A stretch of 64,000 nt of DNA, taken from assembly GCF_000424325.1 (NCBI RefSeq), contig NZ_AUJR01000010.1, positions 52,912 to 116,911 of the forward strand, written 5' to 3'. Both the position numbers and the translations under genes were made by a program. Shown in pieces: positions 17,591 through 26,374 of this stretch; position 1 is the stretch's first letter; the number at the start of each line of letters is the position of its first letter. The notes beneath the pieces are model-generated. The model was not told the origin of the DNA and searched no databases. It saw only the letters and a program-made list of their open reading frames with translations. This stretch comes from [Clostridium] clostridioforme AGR2157. Its GTDB lineage: Bacteria; Bacillota; Clostridia; Lachnospirales; Lachnospiraceae.

Positions 17591-18610
17591 ATGAATTACA
17601 TTGTTTTTGATTTGGAATGGAACCAGAGTCCCAATGGAAAGGAAGATTCGGTGGAGCATCTTCCTTTTGAGATCATAGAAATCGGAGCAGTGAAGCTGAA
17701 CGGGAATTTTGAAGAGACAGGAACGTTTCACAAGCTGATCCGGCCCATGGTTTATAAAAGGATGCATTTTAAGATATCGGAAGTGACACACATGGATATG
17801 GCGGAGCTGCGTCAGGAGGGAGAGCCGTTTGATGTGGTTATGAACCGTTTCCTTGCATGGTGCGGTCAGGAGGAGTACTGCTTCTGCACCTGGGGTTCCA
17901 TGGATTTGACTGAGCTTCAGAGGAATATGGCATATCATAAGCTTCCAAACCCATTTCCCAGGCCGCTTCTTTATCTGGATATCCAGAAGCTTTACTGCCT
18001 TCAGTACGGGGATGGAAAAAACAAGGTATCTCTTGATATGGCGGTACAGCTTCAGGGAATGGGGGAGGAGAGGCCCTTTCACCGGGCGCTGGATGATGCC
18101 TATTATACCGGCCGCATCCTTTCCGCGCTGGACATGGAGACCTTTGGAACCTATGTGTCGGTGGATTATTACGGACTTCCCGGGAATAAGGCTGAGGAAT
18201 ACCGGCTGTATTTTCCTGAATACTCCAAGTATGTGTCCAGAGAATTTGACTCCAGGGAAGATATCCTTAAAGATAAGGATATAACAGATATGAAATGCGT
18301 GAAATGCAGCAGGATGCTGCGCAAGAAGCTCAGATGGTTTCCCTATGGACAGAAATTTTATTTCTGCCTGGCCGTATGCCCGGAGCATGGGTTTGTGAAA
18401 GGGAAAATCAGGGTAAAAAAGTCAGAGGATGACCGCTTTTATGCTGTGAAGACGGCAAAGATGGCGGATGCCCAGGATGTGGAGCTTCTGGTCCAGAAGA
18501 AGGAAGACGGCCGGAAAAAGCGCAGTGCCAAGGCCCATCACAAGGCTGCCTCCAAGCCCCTGAAGGGGAGAAGCAAACAGAAACAATCGGATAAGGTAAA
18601 ACGCTCATGA
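17591..18610 (+). CDS. DEDDh-type 3'-5' exonuclease with C-terminal zinc-ribbon-like motif
   Basis: 339 residues. The exonuclease domain has Asp7 and Glu9 (FDLEW), Asp105 (WGSMDL) and the His164 plus Asp168/169 of FHRALDDAY, giving the DEDDh set found in KapD and DNA polymerase epsilon-like nucleases. Behind it, CVKC and CPEH pairs (about 236-262) resemble a zinc ribbon, and the tail is very Lys/Arg-rich. It likely trims DNA or RNA 3' ends in the cytoplasm. The stop overlaps the ATG of the DhaL remnant (ATGA). Confidence 0.8.
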   Translation: MNYIVFDLEWNQSPNGKEDSVEHLPFEIIEIGAVKLNGNFEETGTFHKLIRPMVYKRMHFKISEVTHMDMAELRQEGEPFDVVMNRFLAWCGQEEYCFCTWGSMDLTELQRNMAYHKLPNPFPRPLLYLDIQKLYCLQYGDGKNKVSLDMAVQLQGMGEERPFHRALDDAYYTGRILSALDMETFGTYVSVDYYGLPGNKAEEYRLYFPEYSKYVSREFDSREDILKDKDITDMKCVKCSRMLRKKLRWFPYGQKFYFCLAVCPEHGFVKGKIRVKKSEDDRFYAVKTAKMADAQDVELLVQKKEDGRKKRSAKAHHKAASKPLKGRSKQKQSDKVKRS

Positions 18611-19040
18611 AGGCGGGAATGAAAATGGCCGGTCTGGTTCCGTCCACCATGGGGACTCTGATGTCCAGCGGAATCATGGAAGGCGCAAAGGCCATTGGCA
18701 AAAAGGAGAGATGGGGCCCGGGGAGCTGGCGGATTTCCCCGCTGGTTTTGCCAGGGGGATTGCACACCGCGGAAAATGCCGGCTGGGGGACCGTACCATC
18801 CTGGACGCGGTGGATGCCGGGGCAAAGAAGGCCCAGGAAGCCTGTGCAGAGGGCGCTGATATGGGGGCCATGCTCCGCCGGGCCGCAGAGGGCGCGAAGG
18901 AAGGCGTTAAAGCAACCGAGGATATGCTTCCGAAGTATGGAAAGGCAGCTGTGTTTTCAGCCAAAGCCAAGGGCGTTCCGGATCAGGGCGCCGTGGCAAG
19001 ACAGTATTTTTTGGAAGGACTGGGAAGATATTTTCTATAA
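18607..19040 (+). pseudogene. Truncated, frameshifted DhaL-like (dihydroxyacetone kinase L) remnant
   Basis: The first frame (from ATG 18607) reads a DhaL-like middle segment ending in GAKAIGKKE; the match continues in the +2 frame from about 18711 with GPGELADF, HRGKCRLGDRTILDAVDAG, KATEDMLPKYGKA and KGVPDQGAVA, all of which fit the ADP-binding half of DhaL/DAK2. A single missing G in the run at 18720-18723 would restore one frame of about 144 residues. The N-terminal metal-binding half (with the conserved Asp residues) is absent, so it is a fragment even if the shift is a sequencing error. It is coupled to the exonuclease gene by an ATGA overlap. Confidence 0.65.
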
Positions 19041-19075
19041 AAACAGGACCGCTCTGTCCGGGCGGTCCTGTTTTT
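19037..19075. terminator. Bidirectional rho-independent terminator
   Basis: A strong hairpin with AAAACAGGACCGC and GCGGTCCTGTTTT arms and T-runs on both strands. It separates the plus-strand exonuclease/DhaL unit from the minus-strand KdpE-like gene. Confidence 0.9.
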
Positions 19076-19089
19076 ATCGTCTTTTTATT

Positions 19090-19782
19090 CTATTCCTCGC
19101 GCATCCGGTAGCCGACGCCGATTTCCGTAAATATGTACTGGGGCTCAGCCGGATTTTCCTCCAGCTTCCTTCTGATATGGGCCATGTTTACCCGCAGAAT
19201 CTGGTTGTCGCTGTCTGCGAAGGGACCCCATATTTTGGAAATGATGCTTTCATAGGTCATGACCTTGCCGGCGTTCTGGGCCAGCAGGGAAACCAGCTTA
19301 TATTCAATCTGGGTCAAATGGACATCCTGACCCTTTACCTTTACCAGACGGCGTTCAAAGTCAATGAGAAGATCCCCTACTTCATATTTAAGGCTCTGTG
19401 TGCCGGCCGCTCTCTGGCTGTGGCGCAGCGCTGTGCGGATGCGGGCCAGCAGCTCAGCCGTGCCAAAGGGTTTGGTGAGGTAGTCATCTGCTCCCAGGTC
19501 CAGGGCAGCCACCTTGCTGCGCTCCAGGGTCCTGGCGGAAATCACGATGATGGGCAGGGTACTGGTGGACCTGACCTCCTGTATGAGTTCCAGACCGTCC
19601 ATGTCCGGCAGCCCCAGATCCAGGAGTACCACATCGGGCTTAAGGGACTCGATGAGCTTCAGTCCGTCTGTTCCGGTATGGGCGCTGGTGACCTGGTAGC
19701 CCTGGGGGGACAGGACGGTCTCTATGAAGTTGCAGATGTTCTTCTCGTCTTCAATGATGATGATGTTGGCTTTGGTATTCAT
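19090..19782 (-). CDS. kdpE: OmpR-family response regulator, KdpE-like
   Basis: 230 residues. The receiver domain has the acidic pair Glu11/Asp12, phospho-acceptor Asp55 in LLDLGLPDMDG, and the conserved Thr/Lys region (KPFGTAEL). The C-terminal winged helix ends in YIFTEIGVGYRM, the KdpE-type ending. It lies 3 bases after the kinase gene. Known KdpE activates kdpFABC in low potassium, but no Kdp pump genes occur in this window, so the target is open. Confidence 0.85.
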   Translation of the reverse strand: MNTKANIIIIEDEKNICNFIETVLSPQGYQVTSAHTGTDGLKLIESLKPDVVLLDLGLPDMDGLELIQEVRSTSTLPIIVISARTLERSKVAALDLGADDYLTKPFGTAELLARIRTALRHSQRAAGTQSLKYEVGDLLIDFERRLVKVKGQDVHLTQIEYKLVSLLAQNAGKVMTYESIISKIWGPFADSDNQILRVNMAHIRRKLEENPAEPQYIFTEIGVGYRMREE

Positions 19783-19785
19783 GAT

Positions 19786-20895
19786 TTAGTATTCCCTCCA
19801 ATCTGGTAAGGTAAATGTAAACTGGGCGCCCCGCAGGTGATTGCCGGCGTGGATTTCGCCGCCATGGGCATTGATGATGGTTTTGCAGATGCTCAGACCG
19901 ATTCCCATTCCTTTGTGTCCGTCTCCGGTATGGTTTTCCGATGCGCCTCCGCCATCAAAAATCGTATCCAGCAGCTCAGGGTCAATACCCTTGCCGTAAT
20001 CTTTGATGGAGACAGAGAGTCCGCTTTTTTCTGCGGCGGCTACCAGGTCAATGGGCCCATTGGTGCCGGAATGGAACAGGGCGTTTTCCAGAAGGTTATT
20101 GATTACCTGTTCTATCAGGGTCGCATCCATGGGTATTATGATGACGGAGTCGGGAATGCTGACCCGCACCTGGACATCCGGGAACCGTTTTCTGAACCGC
20201 TGGACGGATTCTGATATGACTTCTTCCAGGGATTCGTCTGCCTTGGCCACTGAGGCTACGCCCTTTTCGTCCTGGATTCTGGTGACTGAAAGCAGGTTCT
20301 CCACCATGTTGAGAAGCCACTGGGCATCTTCTTCTATGTTCCTGACCAGCTTCCGTTTTTCCTCAGGGGACATATATTCCTCCTGGCTCAGGTACGTGGA
20401 GCTGGAACCGATGATGCTGGTCAGGGGAGTGCGCAGGTCGTGGGACATGGCCCGCATCAGGTTGGCCCTCATAGTTTCCTTTTCCGCATTGAGCAGCATG
20501 CGGTCTTTTTCCTGAAGCTGGACATTCTGCTTGGTAATCATGATGCAGATGCTGCTGGACAGGCTGGATATGAGGGCCATGCCCAGGAATGTGATGGGAT
20601 AACCGGACATGGTGAAATTCAGTGTCAGGTAAGGGTATGTAAAGGCAAAATTCACCCAGAACACGCCAAAAAGAGAGGCCAGGATGCCGGCGCCGTAGCA
20701 GCTGGTAGCACGGGCAATCATGATGATGGCCAGGGTGTATATGATGGATATATTTGTCACATTGTTGCTGAAGTGAAAAAATATGGTGGATACTAAAGTG
20801 GCTGCAGCCATATATTCAATGGTAATGGGCAGATTCCTTACCAGATTTATGGCAGCAGCCTTAAGGTCGGTTTTATTTATATGGAATGATTTCAT
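19786..20895 (-). CDS. KdpD-like sensor histidine kinase lacking the N-terminal Kdp sensor
   Basis: 369 residues from the ATG at 20895 (AGGGGA upstream). An N-terminal four-helix membrane part (about residues 15-115) matches the DUF4118 unit of KdpD. The kinase core follows, with the His box AMSHDLRTPLTSI, N-box NNLLENALFHS and glycine boxes DYGKGI and KGMGIGLSI. Full KdpD is about 900 residues and begins with cytoplasmic KdpD and Usp domains; these are missing here. It forms an operon with the response regulator. The stimulus is therefore not certain to be potassium. Confidence 0.85.
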   Translation of the reverse strand: MKSFHINKTDLKAAAINLVRNLPITIEYMAAATLVSTIFFHFSNNVTNISIIYTLAIIMIARATSCYGAGILASLFGVFWVNFAFTYPYLTLNFTMSGYPITFLGMALISSLSSSICIMITKQNVQLQEKDRMLLNAEKETMRANLMRAMSHDLRTPLTSIIGSSSTYLSQEEYMSPEEKRKLVRNIEEDAQWLLNMVENLLSVTRIQDEKGVASVAKADESLEEVISESVQRFRKRFPDVQVRVSIPDSVIIIPMDATLIEQVINNLLENALFHSGTNGPIDLVAAAEKSGLSVSIKDYGKGIDPELLDTIFDGGGASENHTGDGHKGMGIGLSICKTIINAHGGEIHAGNHLRGAQFTFTLPDWREY

Positions 20896-20980
20896 TACAT
20901 ATTCCCCTGTTGGCATTGGTTGCATTCCGGCTGCATAGATGAATTAACAATTTTCATTATAGCGTATGCCGGGGGGAAGT

Positions 20981-22609
20981 TCAACGGAAAAAGGATTTTT
21001 TGCGCCTCCGTGCTCTGCCTTTTTTTCCTTTTTCTCCCAGAGGAGAGGAGGAGACGCGGCGCTGGGCCACCAGCTTTTCAAAATCGGTGGAGGAAAATCC
21101 GATGTCTTCCAGGCGTTCCAGCCTTCGCTGGCGTCTGAGGTATAAGTCTTCTTCTTCCTTCCTGCGAACGTGAATCTTCACAGCCGCCACAATAGCAATG
21201 ATGACAGCCAGGGAAAACGCAATCCCCAGGATGGCCAGGGTGTTGGCCGGAATCCGGATGCTGGCGGCGGTTCCTTCCTTTGAAATAATGTCCTGGCGGG
21301 GGGCAGGGCTTGGGGCAGGTGTCTGCCCGTGGGGAGTTTCTGCATGAGACGGTGCTTCCGGTGCATCCTGGAGTTCGGAGGAGTCCCCATGGCCTGAGGA
21401 ATCCAAAGGGGCAGGAACATCTGTCTCTCCGTTCTGGTCCATGGAAGCGGCAGAGGCCGTGTCCTGGGACGTTGGGGAGACAGCGCTTCCCTCCAAACCC
21501 GGAGAACACAGGTACACGGAACCCACCGGCCTGTCATTGTACGTATAGCGGATACAGGCAATGGCTCCCTGGGGATGGCTGCCGTCCAAATCATAGGTAA
21601 GGGCGGACTGGGTGTCGGTGAAGTCGGCGTCCCTGGGTATCACCACGCGGCCGCCCCGGTCCAGCTCCAGGGATATGCTGTCGCCTGAGGTCATGCCGGC
21701 AATGGTCATGTCATTTTCCAGTGACTTGTACCTGGTTTCGTAATCAACAGTCCGCAGGGACTGAAAATTGCGGAAACCAAAATCGAAAAGAGCCTTGGTA
21801 TCCGAATAATGGGACTGGTGGCCGTTGAGCACCACTGCAATCAGGGTCATGTCATTTTTCCTGGCACAGGTCACCAGGGTGTTTCCTGCCAGGGAGGTGT
21901 AGCCTGTCTTGCCTGCAAAGGCACCGGGATAGTATACGGATTCGTTTTTATTTAACATCTTGTGGTGGTTGGCCACATAGCCGCCTTCCGGAGTGCGTTT
22001 GGTGGGAGCCAGCTGGTAGCTGCGGGTGCCGTTGATGGTGAGAAATTCCGGGTTCTGGATGGCTGCCCTGGCAATCAGGGCCATGTCATGGGCCGTGGTG
22101 TAGTGGTTCTCGTCATTCAGACCGCTGGGGTTGTTAAAACGGCTTCCCGTACAGCCCAGGCTGCGCGCCTTCTCGTTCATCAGCTGGGCAAATGCCTCCC
22201 TGGAGCCGCTTACATGGCATGCCAGGGCATTGGCGCTCTCATTGGCAGAGGCCAGCAGCAGGGCGTAGAGGCAGTCCCGCACTGTCAGAACATCCCCTTC
22301 GTCAATGCCGGCGCTGCTGCTTCCGGCCTCCACATTGTATACATCGTCATGGGAAAATGTGACCATCTCATTCAGATCACACTGTTCCAGCACAATCAGG
22401 GCTGTCAGTATCTTGGTGATACTGGCAGGATAATAGGGCTGGTCCATGTTCTTACCATAGAGCACTGTCCCGGTGTCGGAGTCCATGACAATGCCTGCGT
22501 CAGCCTGGATGGACACATCGGAGGGCCATTCGGGGGCTGCCGTTGCTGTCATAGAGAAAAGCCCTGCGCACAGGCAGAGGCATATAAACAACATAGGGAA
22601 TCGCTTCAT
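20981..22609 (-). CDS. D-alanyl-D-alanine carboxypeptidase (DacF/PBP5 type)
   Basis: About 542 residues from the ATG at 22609 (GGAG eight bases upstream); an ATG five codons earlier is possible. A signal peptide (1-25, cut near ATAA) precedes the penicillin-binding domain with Ser63-x-x-Lys66 (SITK), Ser121-Ala-Asn123 and Lys234-Thr-Gly236. A beta-rich C-terminal domain, a Pro/Ser-rich spacer, one membrane helix (about 445-470) and a highly basic cytoplasmic tail follow. It trims the terminal D-Ala of peptidoglycan stems. The C-terminal transmembrane anchor with a charged tail replaces the amphipathic helix of typical PBP5. Confidence 0.9.
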   Translation of the reverse strand: MKRFPMLFICLCLCAGLFSMTATAAPEWPSDVSIQADAGIVMDSDTGTVLYGKNMDQPYYPASITKILTALIVLEQCDLNEMVTFSHDDVYNVEAGSSSAGIDEGDVLTVRDCLYALLLASANESANALACHVSGSREAFAQLMNEKARSLGCTGSRFNNPSGLNDENHYTTAHDMALIARAAIQNPEFLTINGTRSYQLAPTKRTPEGGYVANHHKMLNKNESVYYPGAFAGKTGYTSLAGNTLVTCARKNDMTLIAVVLNGHQSHYSDTKALFDFGFRNFQSLRTVDYETRYKSLENDMTIAGMTSGDSISLELDRGGRVVIPRDADFTDTQSALTYDLDGSHPQGAIACIRYTYNDRPVGSVYLCSPGLEGSAVSPTSQDTASAASMDQNGETDVPAPLDSSGHGDSSELQDAPEAPSHAETPHGQTPAPSPAPRQDIISKEGTAASIRIPANTLAILGIAFSLAVIIAIVAAVKIHVRRKEEEDLYLRRQRRLERLEDIGFSSTDFEKLVAQRRVSSSPLGEKGKKGRARRRKKSFFR

Positions 22610-22710
22610 CCAAATATTCTCCATTCACTTCTTTGCTAAGATACAGTATAAAGGATTTACGACTTCAAGTAAAGGCTGGAGAGGGGAGTTATTTTTTTAT
22701 CTGTGTCCAT

Positions 22711-23406
22711 TCAGCCTTCTTTTCTGCGGTTTCTTATGGTGAGGAACAGGCAGACTCCAAAGAGGATTAGGGACAGGGAGCCAAACAGCAGGGCAATGCG
22801 GGCGGCCGTATCCATGAAGAAGCCTTCCGGCACAATGTTTATGAGCATGTCCGTGGCAGGGTCCAGAATCCACAGGTCGTTGGTGAAGAAGATGTGATGG
22901 AACATGATGAAGTATTTGGTGAAATCAGTGGATATGATGAGTCCAAGGACTGTAATCAGCGCAAAGAACAGTCCGGTCCCCATGCACAGGAAAGGCGGAA
23001 GGACCCGCCCCATCCTGGCTTTGGTGGCAGCCATGAGGATGAGGAGACCGGCTCCAAGGACCAGGCATATCCTGCGGATGGACAGGGCCTTCAGGAAGAG
23101 GCTCCGCACATCCTCCATGTGGGCAATCTCCCGTTCATTGAAGAATTCCCTCTGTTCCCCGCCCATGGTTGTGGTCACGTGAAGGTCATCCCTGTCCCCT
23201 CTGAGATAATCCATCATCTCATCCGTCACATGGAGAAGGTCGTCCATGGTCATGGACGGCAGGCTGTCCAGCACGTTGTATTTGGCGTATTCCTTTTCAA
23301 AATAACCGGGCGTCCAGTATACCACTGCCTCCACGGAAGTGATGAAAAGAATAATCATCAGGCAAAATGCGGTTATGATTCCGGCGGTTCGGTGTATATA
23401 TTTCAT
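22711..23406 (-). CDS. DUF1461 / TIGR01906 family integral membrane protein
   Basis: 231 residues. The first helix (about 8-30) is followed by an outside segment containing FEKEYAKYNV and an acidic DMDD-rich part. Three more helices (about 108-130, 135-158 and 195-222) complete it. The family's typical FFNEREIAHMEDVR stretch lies before the second helix, and HHIFFTND before the last. Function of the family is unknown. The ATG follows GGAGG. It stands between dac and tRNA-Lys on the same strand. Confidence 0.8.
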   Translation of the reverse strand: MKYIHRTAGIITAFCLMIILFITSVEAVVYWTPGYFEKEYAKYNVLDSLPSMTMDDLLHVTDEMMDYLRGDRDDLHVTTTMGGEQREFFNEREIAHMEDVRSLFLKALSIRRICLVLGAGLLILMAATKARMGRVLPPFLCMGTGLFFALITVLGLIISTDFTKYFIMFHHIFFTNDLWILDPATDMLINIVPEGFFMDTAARIALLFGSLSLILFGVCLFLTIRNRRKEG

Positions 23407-23500
23407 GATTCCTCCTGTATGATGGTGTGAGATGAGTTTTATATAACAAAGAAAAGCCCGACCCCGCAGCTTTCCGTATCTGCAAAGTCAGACCTTTTAG

Positions 23501-23573
23501 TGCGCCTTCAGGGACTCGAACCCTGGACAAATAGATTAAGAGTCTACTGCTCTACCAACTGAGCTAAAGGCGC
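23501..23573 (-). tRNA. tRNA-Lys (CTT anticodon)
   Basis: A 73-base cloverleaf on the minus strand: acceptor GCGCCTT pairing with AAGGCGC, D-arm TAGCTCAGTTGGTAGAGC, anticodon loop CTCTTAA and T-arm with GGTTCGAGTCC. The CCA end is not encoded. Confidence 0.95.
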
Positions 23574-23823
23574 ATTTCCTTATTTTACTGTGTGACTGTC
23601 TCAACAACACGTTCGCCATTATATCGCCTAAAAAGCAAAATGTCAACACTTTTCGAGAAAAATTTTTTCCGCCTGGGTTTCCTGGATTCTCGGTGGGATT
23701 CAGCTGAATTTTCAGCGGGATTCCCAATAGGATTTCAGCAGAACAGCGGAATTTTCCGCCGCCCGGAGACGCCTGTTCCCGTGGGGAGCATGCGGCCGGA
23801 CGGCTGCAGCCTCTTACCGGAGG

Positions 23824-23979
23824 CTATTTTTTGTCCTTTTTATTCTTGGCTGAACCTGAGCCCAGGAGTTTGCCCACTTCCTTAAAGGAACGGTTGAACC
23901 GGAGGGCCTGTTTGTTTAAGTCCGTCTTATCGCTGGTGGCCTGGAGAAGCTTTTTGGTGATTCCCGGAGGGAGTGCCAT
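23824..23979 (-). CDS. Small basic protein, 51 residues
   Basis: An open frame of 51 codons plus stop on the minus strand, with AGGAGGCGG seven bases ahead of the ATG, a much better ribosome site than chance. The protein begins MALPPGITKKLLQ, is mostly charged, and ends in a Lys-rich tail (AKNKKDKK). It lies 36 bases after trmB on the same strand, so it is probably co-transcribed. I do not recognise a family. The 250 bases between it and tRNA-Lys hold no gene that I can see. Confidence 0.6.
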   Translation of the reverse strand: MALPPGITKKLLQATSDKTDLNKQALRFNRSFKEVGKLLGSGSAKNKKDKK

Positions 23980-24015
23980 GTTGTCCGCCTCCTGATGGTA
24001 TCCTTTACCTGTATT

Positions 24016-24678
24016 CTATGCAGGGTCCTGGCCGCAGGTGCCTGTCCGCCGGGCAATGAGCTTGCAGATAGGCTTGCCCTCGGAGGCGAACTTCATCTCA
24101 TACTCTGTCATCACATTGCCTTCTGCCATGGGGCTGTTGTGAAGATCAAAGGTATGCTCTGTAATCTCCCATCCGGCAGAGGGAATGGATTCCAGGGAAT
24201 ATTCAAAAAGTCCGCGGTTATCGGTCTTGAATTCAACGACTCCCCGGGGAGCCAGAATTTTGTCGTATACAGACATAAAGACAGGAGATGTAAGCCTGCG
24301 CTTGGCATGGCGGTCCTTTGGCCATGGGTCTGAAAAGTTCAGATAAATCCGGTCCACCTCGCCGGGGGCAAAAATTTCCGCCATGTCCTTGGCATCAATG
24401 CACATAAAGTAAATGTTTTCAAGGTCCATTTCGCTGCGTTTCTGGAGTCCCCGCAGCAGGACGCTGGAATAGCGTTCGATTCCTATATAGTTGATATCCG
24501 GGTTGGCGGATGCTTTTTCCATGATGAAACGGCCTTTACCCATTCCCACCTCGATTTCAAGGGGGCTGCTGCTGCCGAATACCTGGTTCCATGTGCCGCG
24601 GTGCTGTTCCGGTTCCTGAATGACAAATGGGCTGGAGGCAATGGTTTCCTCGGCACCCTGGATGTGGCGTAATCGCAT
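24016..24678 (-). CDS. trmB: tRNA (guanine-46-N7)-methyltransferase
   Basis: 220 residues from the ATG at 24678, eight bases from AAAGGA; the ATG at 24687 is too close to that site. SAM-binding is seen as LEIEVGMGKGRF and YIGIERYSS, and the TrmB hallmark NFSDPWPKDRHAKRRL is complete. It methylates G46 in the tRNA variable loop. The C-terminus is extended slightly past the family end with a Cys-containing tail. Confidence 0.93.
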   Translation of the reverse strand: MRLRHIQGAEETIASSPFVIQEPEQHRGTWNQVFGSSSPLEIEVGMGKGRFIMEKASANPDINYIGIERYSSVLLRGLQKRSEMDLENIYFMCIDAKDMAEIFAPGEVDRIYLNFSDPWPKDRHAKRRLTSPVFMSVYDKILAPRGVVEFKTDNRGLFEYSLESIPSAGWEITEHTFDLHNSPMAEGNVMTEYEMKFASEGKPICKLIARRTGTCGQDPA

Positions 24679-24862
24679 ATGTTTCATCCTTTCGTGATGT
24701 AGTTGCTGCAGGCCTTATTTTATCATTCAAAAGATGCATTTGCAACAAAATTTACTTTTTTCTTATTTTTCTGATTTTTTATAATTAATAGTGCAAAATT
24801 AGCAAAAATCTAGTATACTATACATAATAGGCGGATATCTGCGATACTAAGGAGGAAGGCTT

Positions 24863-25858
24863 ATGTCGAATGTGGAGCGGACGACCAGCTGGCAGCAGAT
24901 TCAGCAGGGCGTTAAGGAAGCAGAGCGATTGATTGCGCGCAAGGAATATAATCTTGTGATGGTCAGGGCCAGACAGGTCCTGGAATATATGGTAAGGTGC
25001 ATGGCTGAGAGAGCGTGTGTGGTGGAAGGGGATTTGTCCGATACCATAGACCAGCTGTACGAAGGCCAGTGGATTAACAAGGCCACCAAGGATAATTACC
25101 ATACCATCCGTATACTGGGAAATAAGGCGGTTCATGAGGGGGATGATACGGCATATGATGCCAATCAGGCCTTCCAGCTGCTGACCCAGGAAGTGTATGT
25201 GTTTGCCAACGAATTTGCAGGAGGTTCAGGGGGCCGTACGGCCAGGACGTCCTCAGCTGCAAGGAATACATCAGGACGCCCGGCGTCCAGGCAGGGTACC
25301 GGCGGGGGCAGGAGCGCTTCCGGCAGAAACAGCCAGAGGGTACCTGCCAGGAATACCCGCAGCGGCCCGTCCCGCCAGGGCGGTCCCAGGAAGAAGCGCA
25401 GACGGGTATCACCGGCAGCATATATACTGAGACTGTTGATTCCGGTGCTGCTTGTTATACTTCTGATTGTGGTTATCCGTGTTTTCATGCCGGGCAAGGA
25501 CAAGGATGCAGATAAGACCACCACGGCGCCTACCGTGACCACCGCGCCTGTGGAGCCTGCACCCACGCCGCCTCCGGAACCCGAGACAGAGCCGGAGACA
25601 GAGCCGCCGGCAGAGACCTACAGGATTAAGGGCAGCAGCGTCAATGTCCGCAGCGAGCCTTCCACCAGCGGCCGGATTCTGGTGCAGCTGGGCAACGGCA
25701 CTGAGGTGGTGTATGTGAAGCGATATGACAACGACTGGGCAGTCATTAACTACGACGGCCAGGAGGCGTATGTTTCCAGCAAGTTTATCGAAAAGGTAGA
25801 ACCCGTGGCGTCAACCGAGGGGGAGACTGAGGGAAGCGAGGCCCAGACAGCCAATTAG
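24863..25858 (+). CDS. DUF4145-like / single-helix membrane protein with SH3b domain
   Basis: 331 residues. The N-terminal helical domain (about 5-118), with ARQVLEYMVRCMAE and IRILGNKAVHEGDD, matches the DUF4145-type domain often found in nuclease- or defence-linked proteins. A Gly/Arg/Ser-rich spacer, one membrane helix (about 188-210), a Thr/Pro/Glu-rich stalk and a bacterial SH3 domain (about 254-315, with GSSVNVRSEPSTSGRI) follow. So the first domain is cytoplasmic and the SH3b faces the wall. It is flanked by a clear terminator. A role at the cell wall is inference. Confidence 0.75.
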   Translation: MSNVERTTSWQQIQQGVKEAERLIARKEYNLVMVRARQVLEYMVRCMAERACVVEGDLSDTIDQLYEGQWINKATKDNYHTIRILGNKAVHEGDDTAYDANQAFQLLTQEVYVFANEFAGGSGGRTARTSSAARNTSGRPASRQGTGGGRSASGRNSQRVPARNTRSGPSRQGGPRKKRRRVSPAAYILRLLIPVLLVILLIVVIRVFMPGKDKDADKTTTAPTVTTAPVEPAPTPPPEPETEPETEPPAETYRIKGSSVNVRSEPSTSGRILVQLGNGTEVVYVKRYDNDWAVINYDGQEAYVSSKFIEKVEPVASTEGETEGSEAQTAN

Positions 25859-25906
25859 TCTGTGATTTGTGAAAATTGTATAGAAAAAATTGGTAATTTT
25901 GGATGC

Positions 25907-25943
25907 AAAAAGAGGAAGAATTTAAATAGTTCTTCCTCTTTTT
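25907..25943 (+). terminator. Rho-independent terminator after the SH3b protein
   Basis: Arms AAAAAGAGGAAGAA and TTCTTCCTCTTTTT around a nine-base loop. It insulates the SH3b gene from the V-ATPase operon. Confidence 0.9.
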
Positions 25944-26058
25944 GGCGTTTTGCTGTGGGGAAATTGTTAAAAATTAATTTTAAAACTAAAATACCTCTGG
26001 TTTTTTTCTAAAAAAGTAGTATCATGAAATGATATGAAAATATATAAGGAGGAGAGCT

Positions 26059-26370
26059 ATGGATACTGTGATTAACCGGTTATCGGAAATCGAAGCAGCG
26101 GCCGGAGCCATTGTGGAAGAAGCGAATGTGCGCAAGAAGGCATTTGCTGAGGAGATGGATGCAAAGACGGCTGCGTTTGATAAGAGCATGGAACAGGAAA
26201 CGGCGCGCAGGATTGCAGAGATTCAGGAGAAAATGGAGGCGGAAATGAACGGGCTCCTTGCAAAGCAGAAGGCGGAATCAGAGGCCCTGCTTAAGGAACT
26301 GGAAGATAATTATATCCGGCACCATGAAGAATATGCAGAGGCTCTGTTCCAGAAGATGATAAAGGGGTGA
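26059..26370 (+). CDS. V-type ATPase subunit H/G (peripheral-stalk coiled coil)
   Basis: 103 residues, almost wholly helical and charged, with heptad-like Glu/Lys/Ala spacing from about residue 5 to 95. This is the form of the archaeal/bacterial V-ATPase stalk subunit that pairs with subunit E. It is the first gene of the V-ATPase operon, behind AAGGAGGAG, and ends four bases before subunit C. Confidence 0.8.
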   Translation: MDTVINRLSEIEAAAGAIVEEANVRKKAFAEEMDAKTAAFDKSMEQETARRIAEIQEKMEAEMNGLLAKQKAESEALLKELEDNYIRHHEEYAEALFQKMIKG

Positions 26371-26374
26371 GATT

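Noticed and set aside
17399..18388. A 329-codon open frame on the minus strand
   Set aside because: It lies antisense to the exonuclease, whose catalytic DEDDh motifs are complete, and its translation shows no recognisable motif.
18607..19809. A 400-codon plus-strand frame
   Set aside because: Only its first 35 codons resemble DhaL. The rest runs through the terminator and antisense to kdpE and is not protein-like.
23440..23500. A possible terminator behind tRNA-Lys
   Set aside because: AAAGC and GCTTT arms are short and imperfect with a long loop, too weak to list as a feature.
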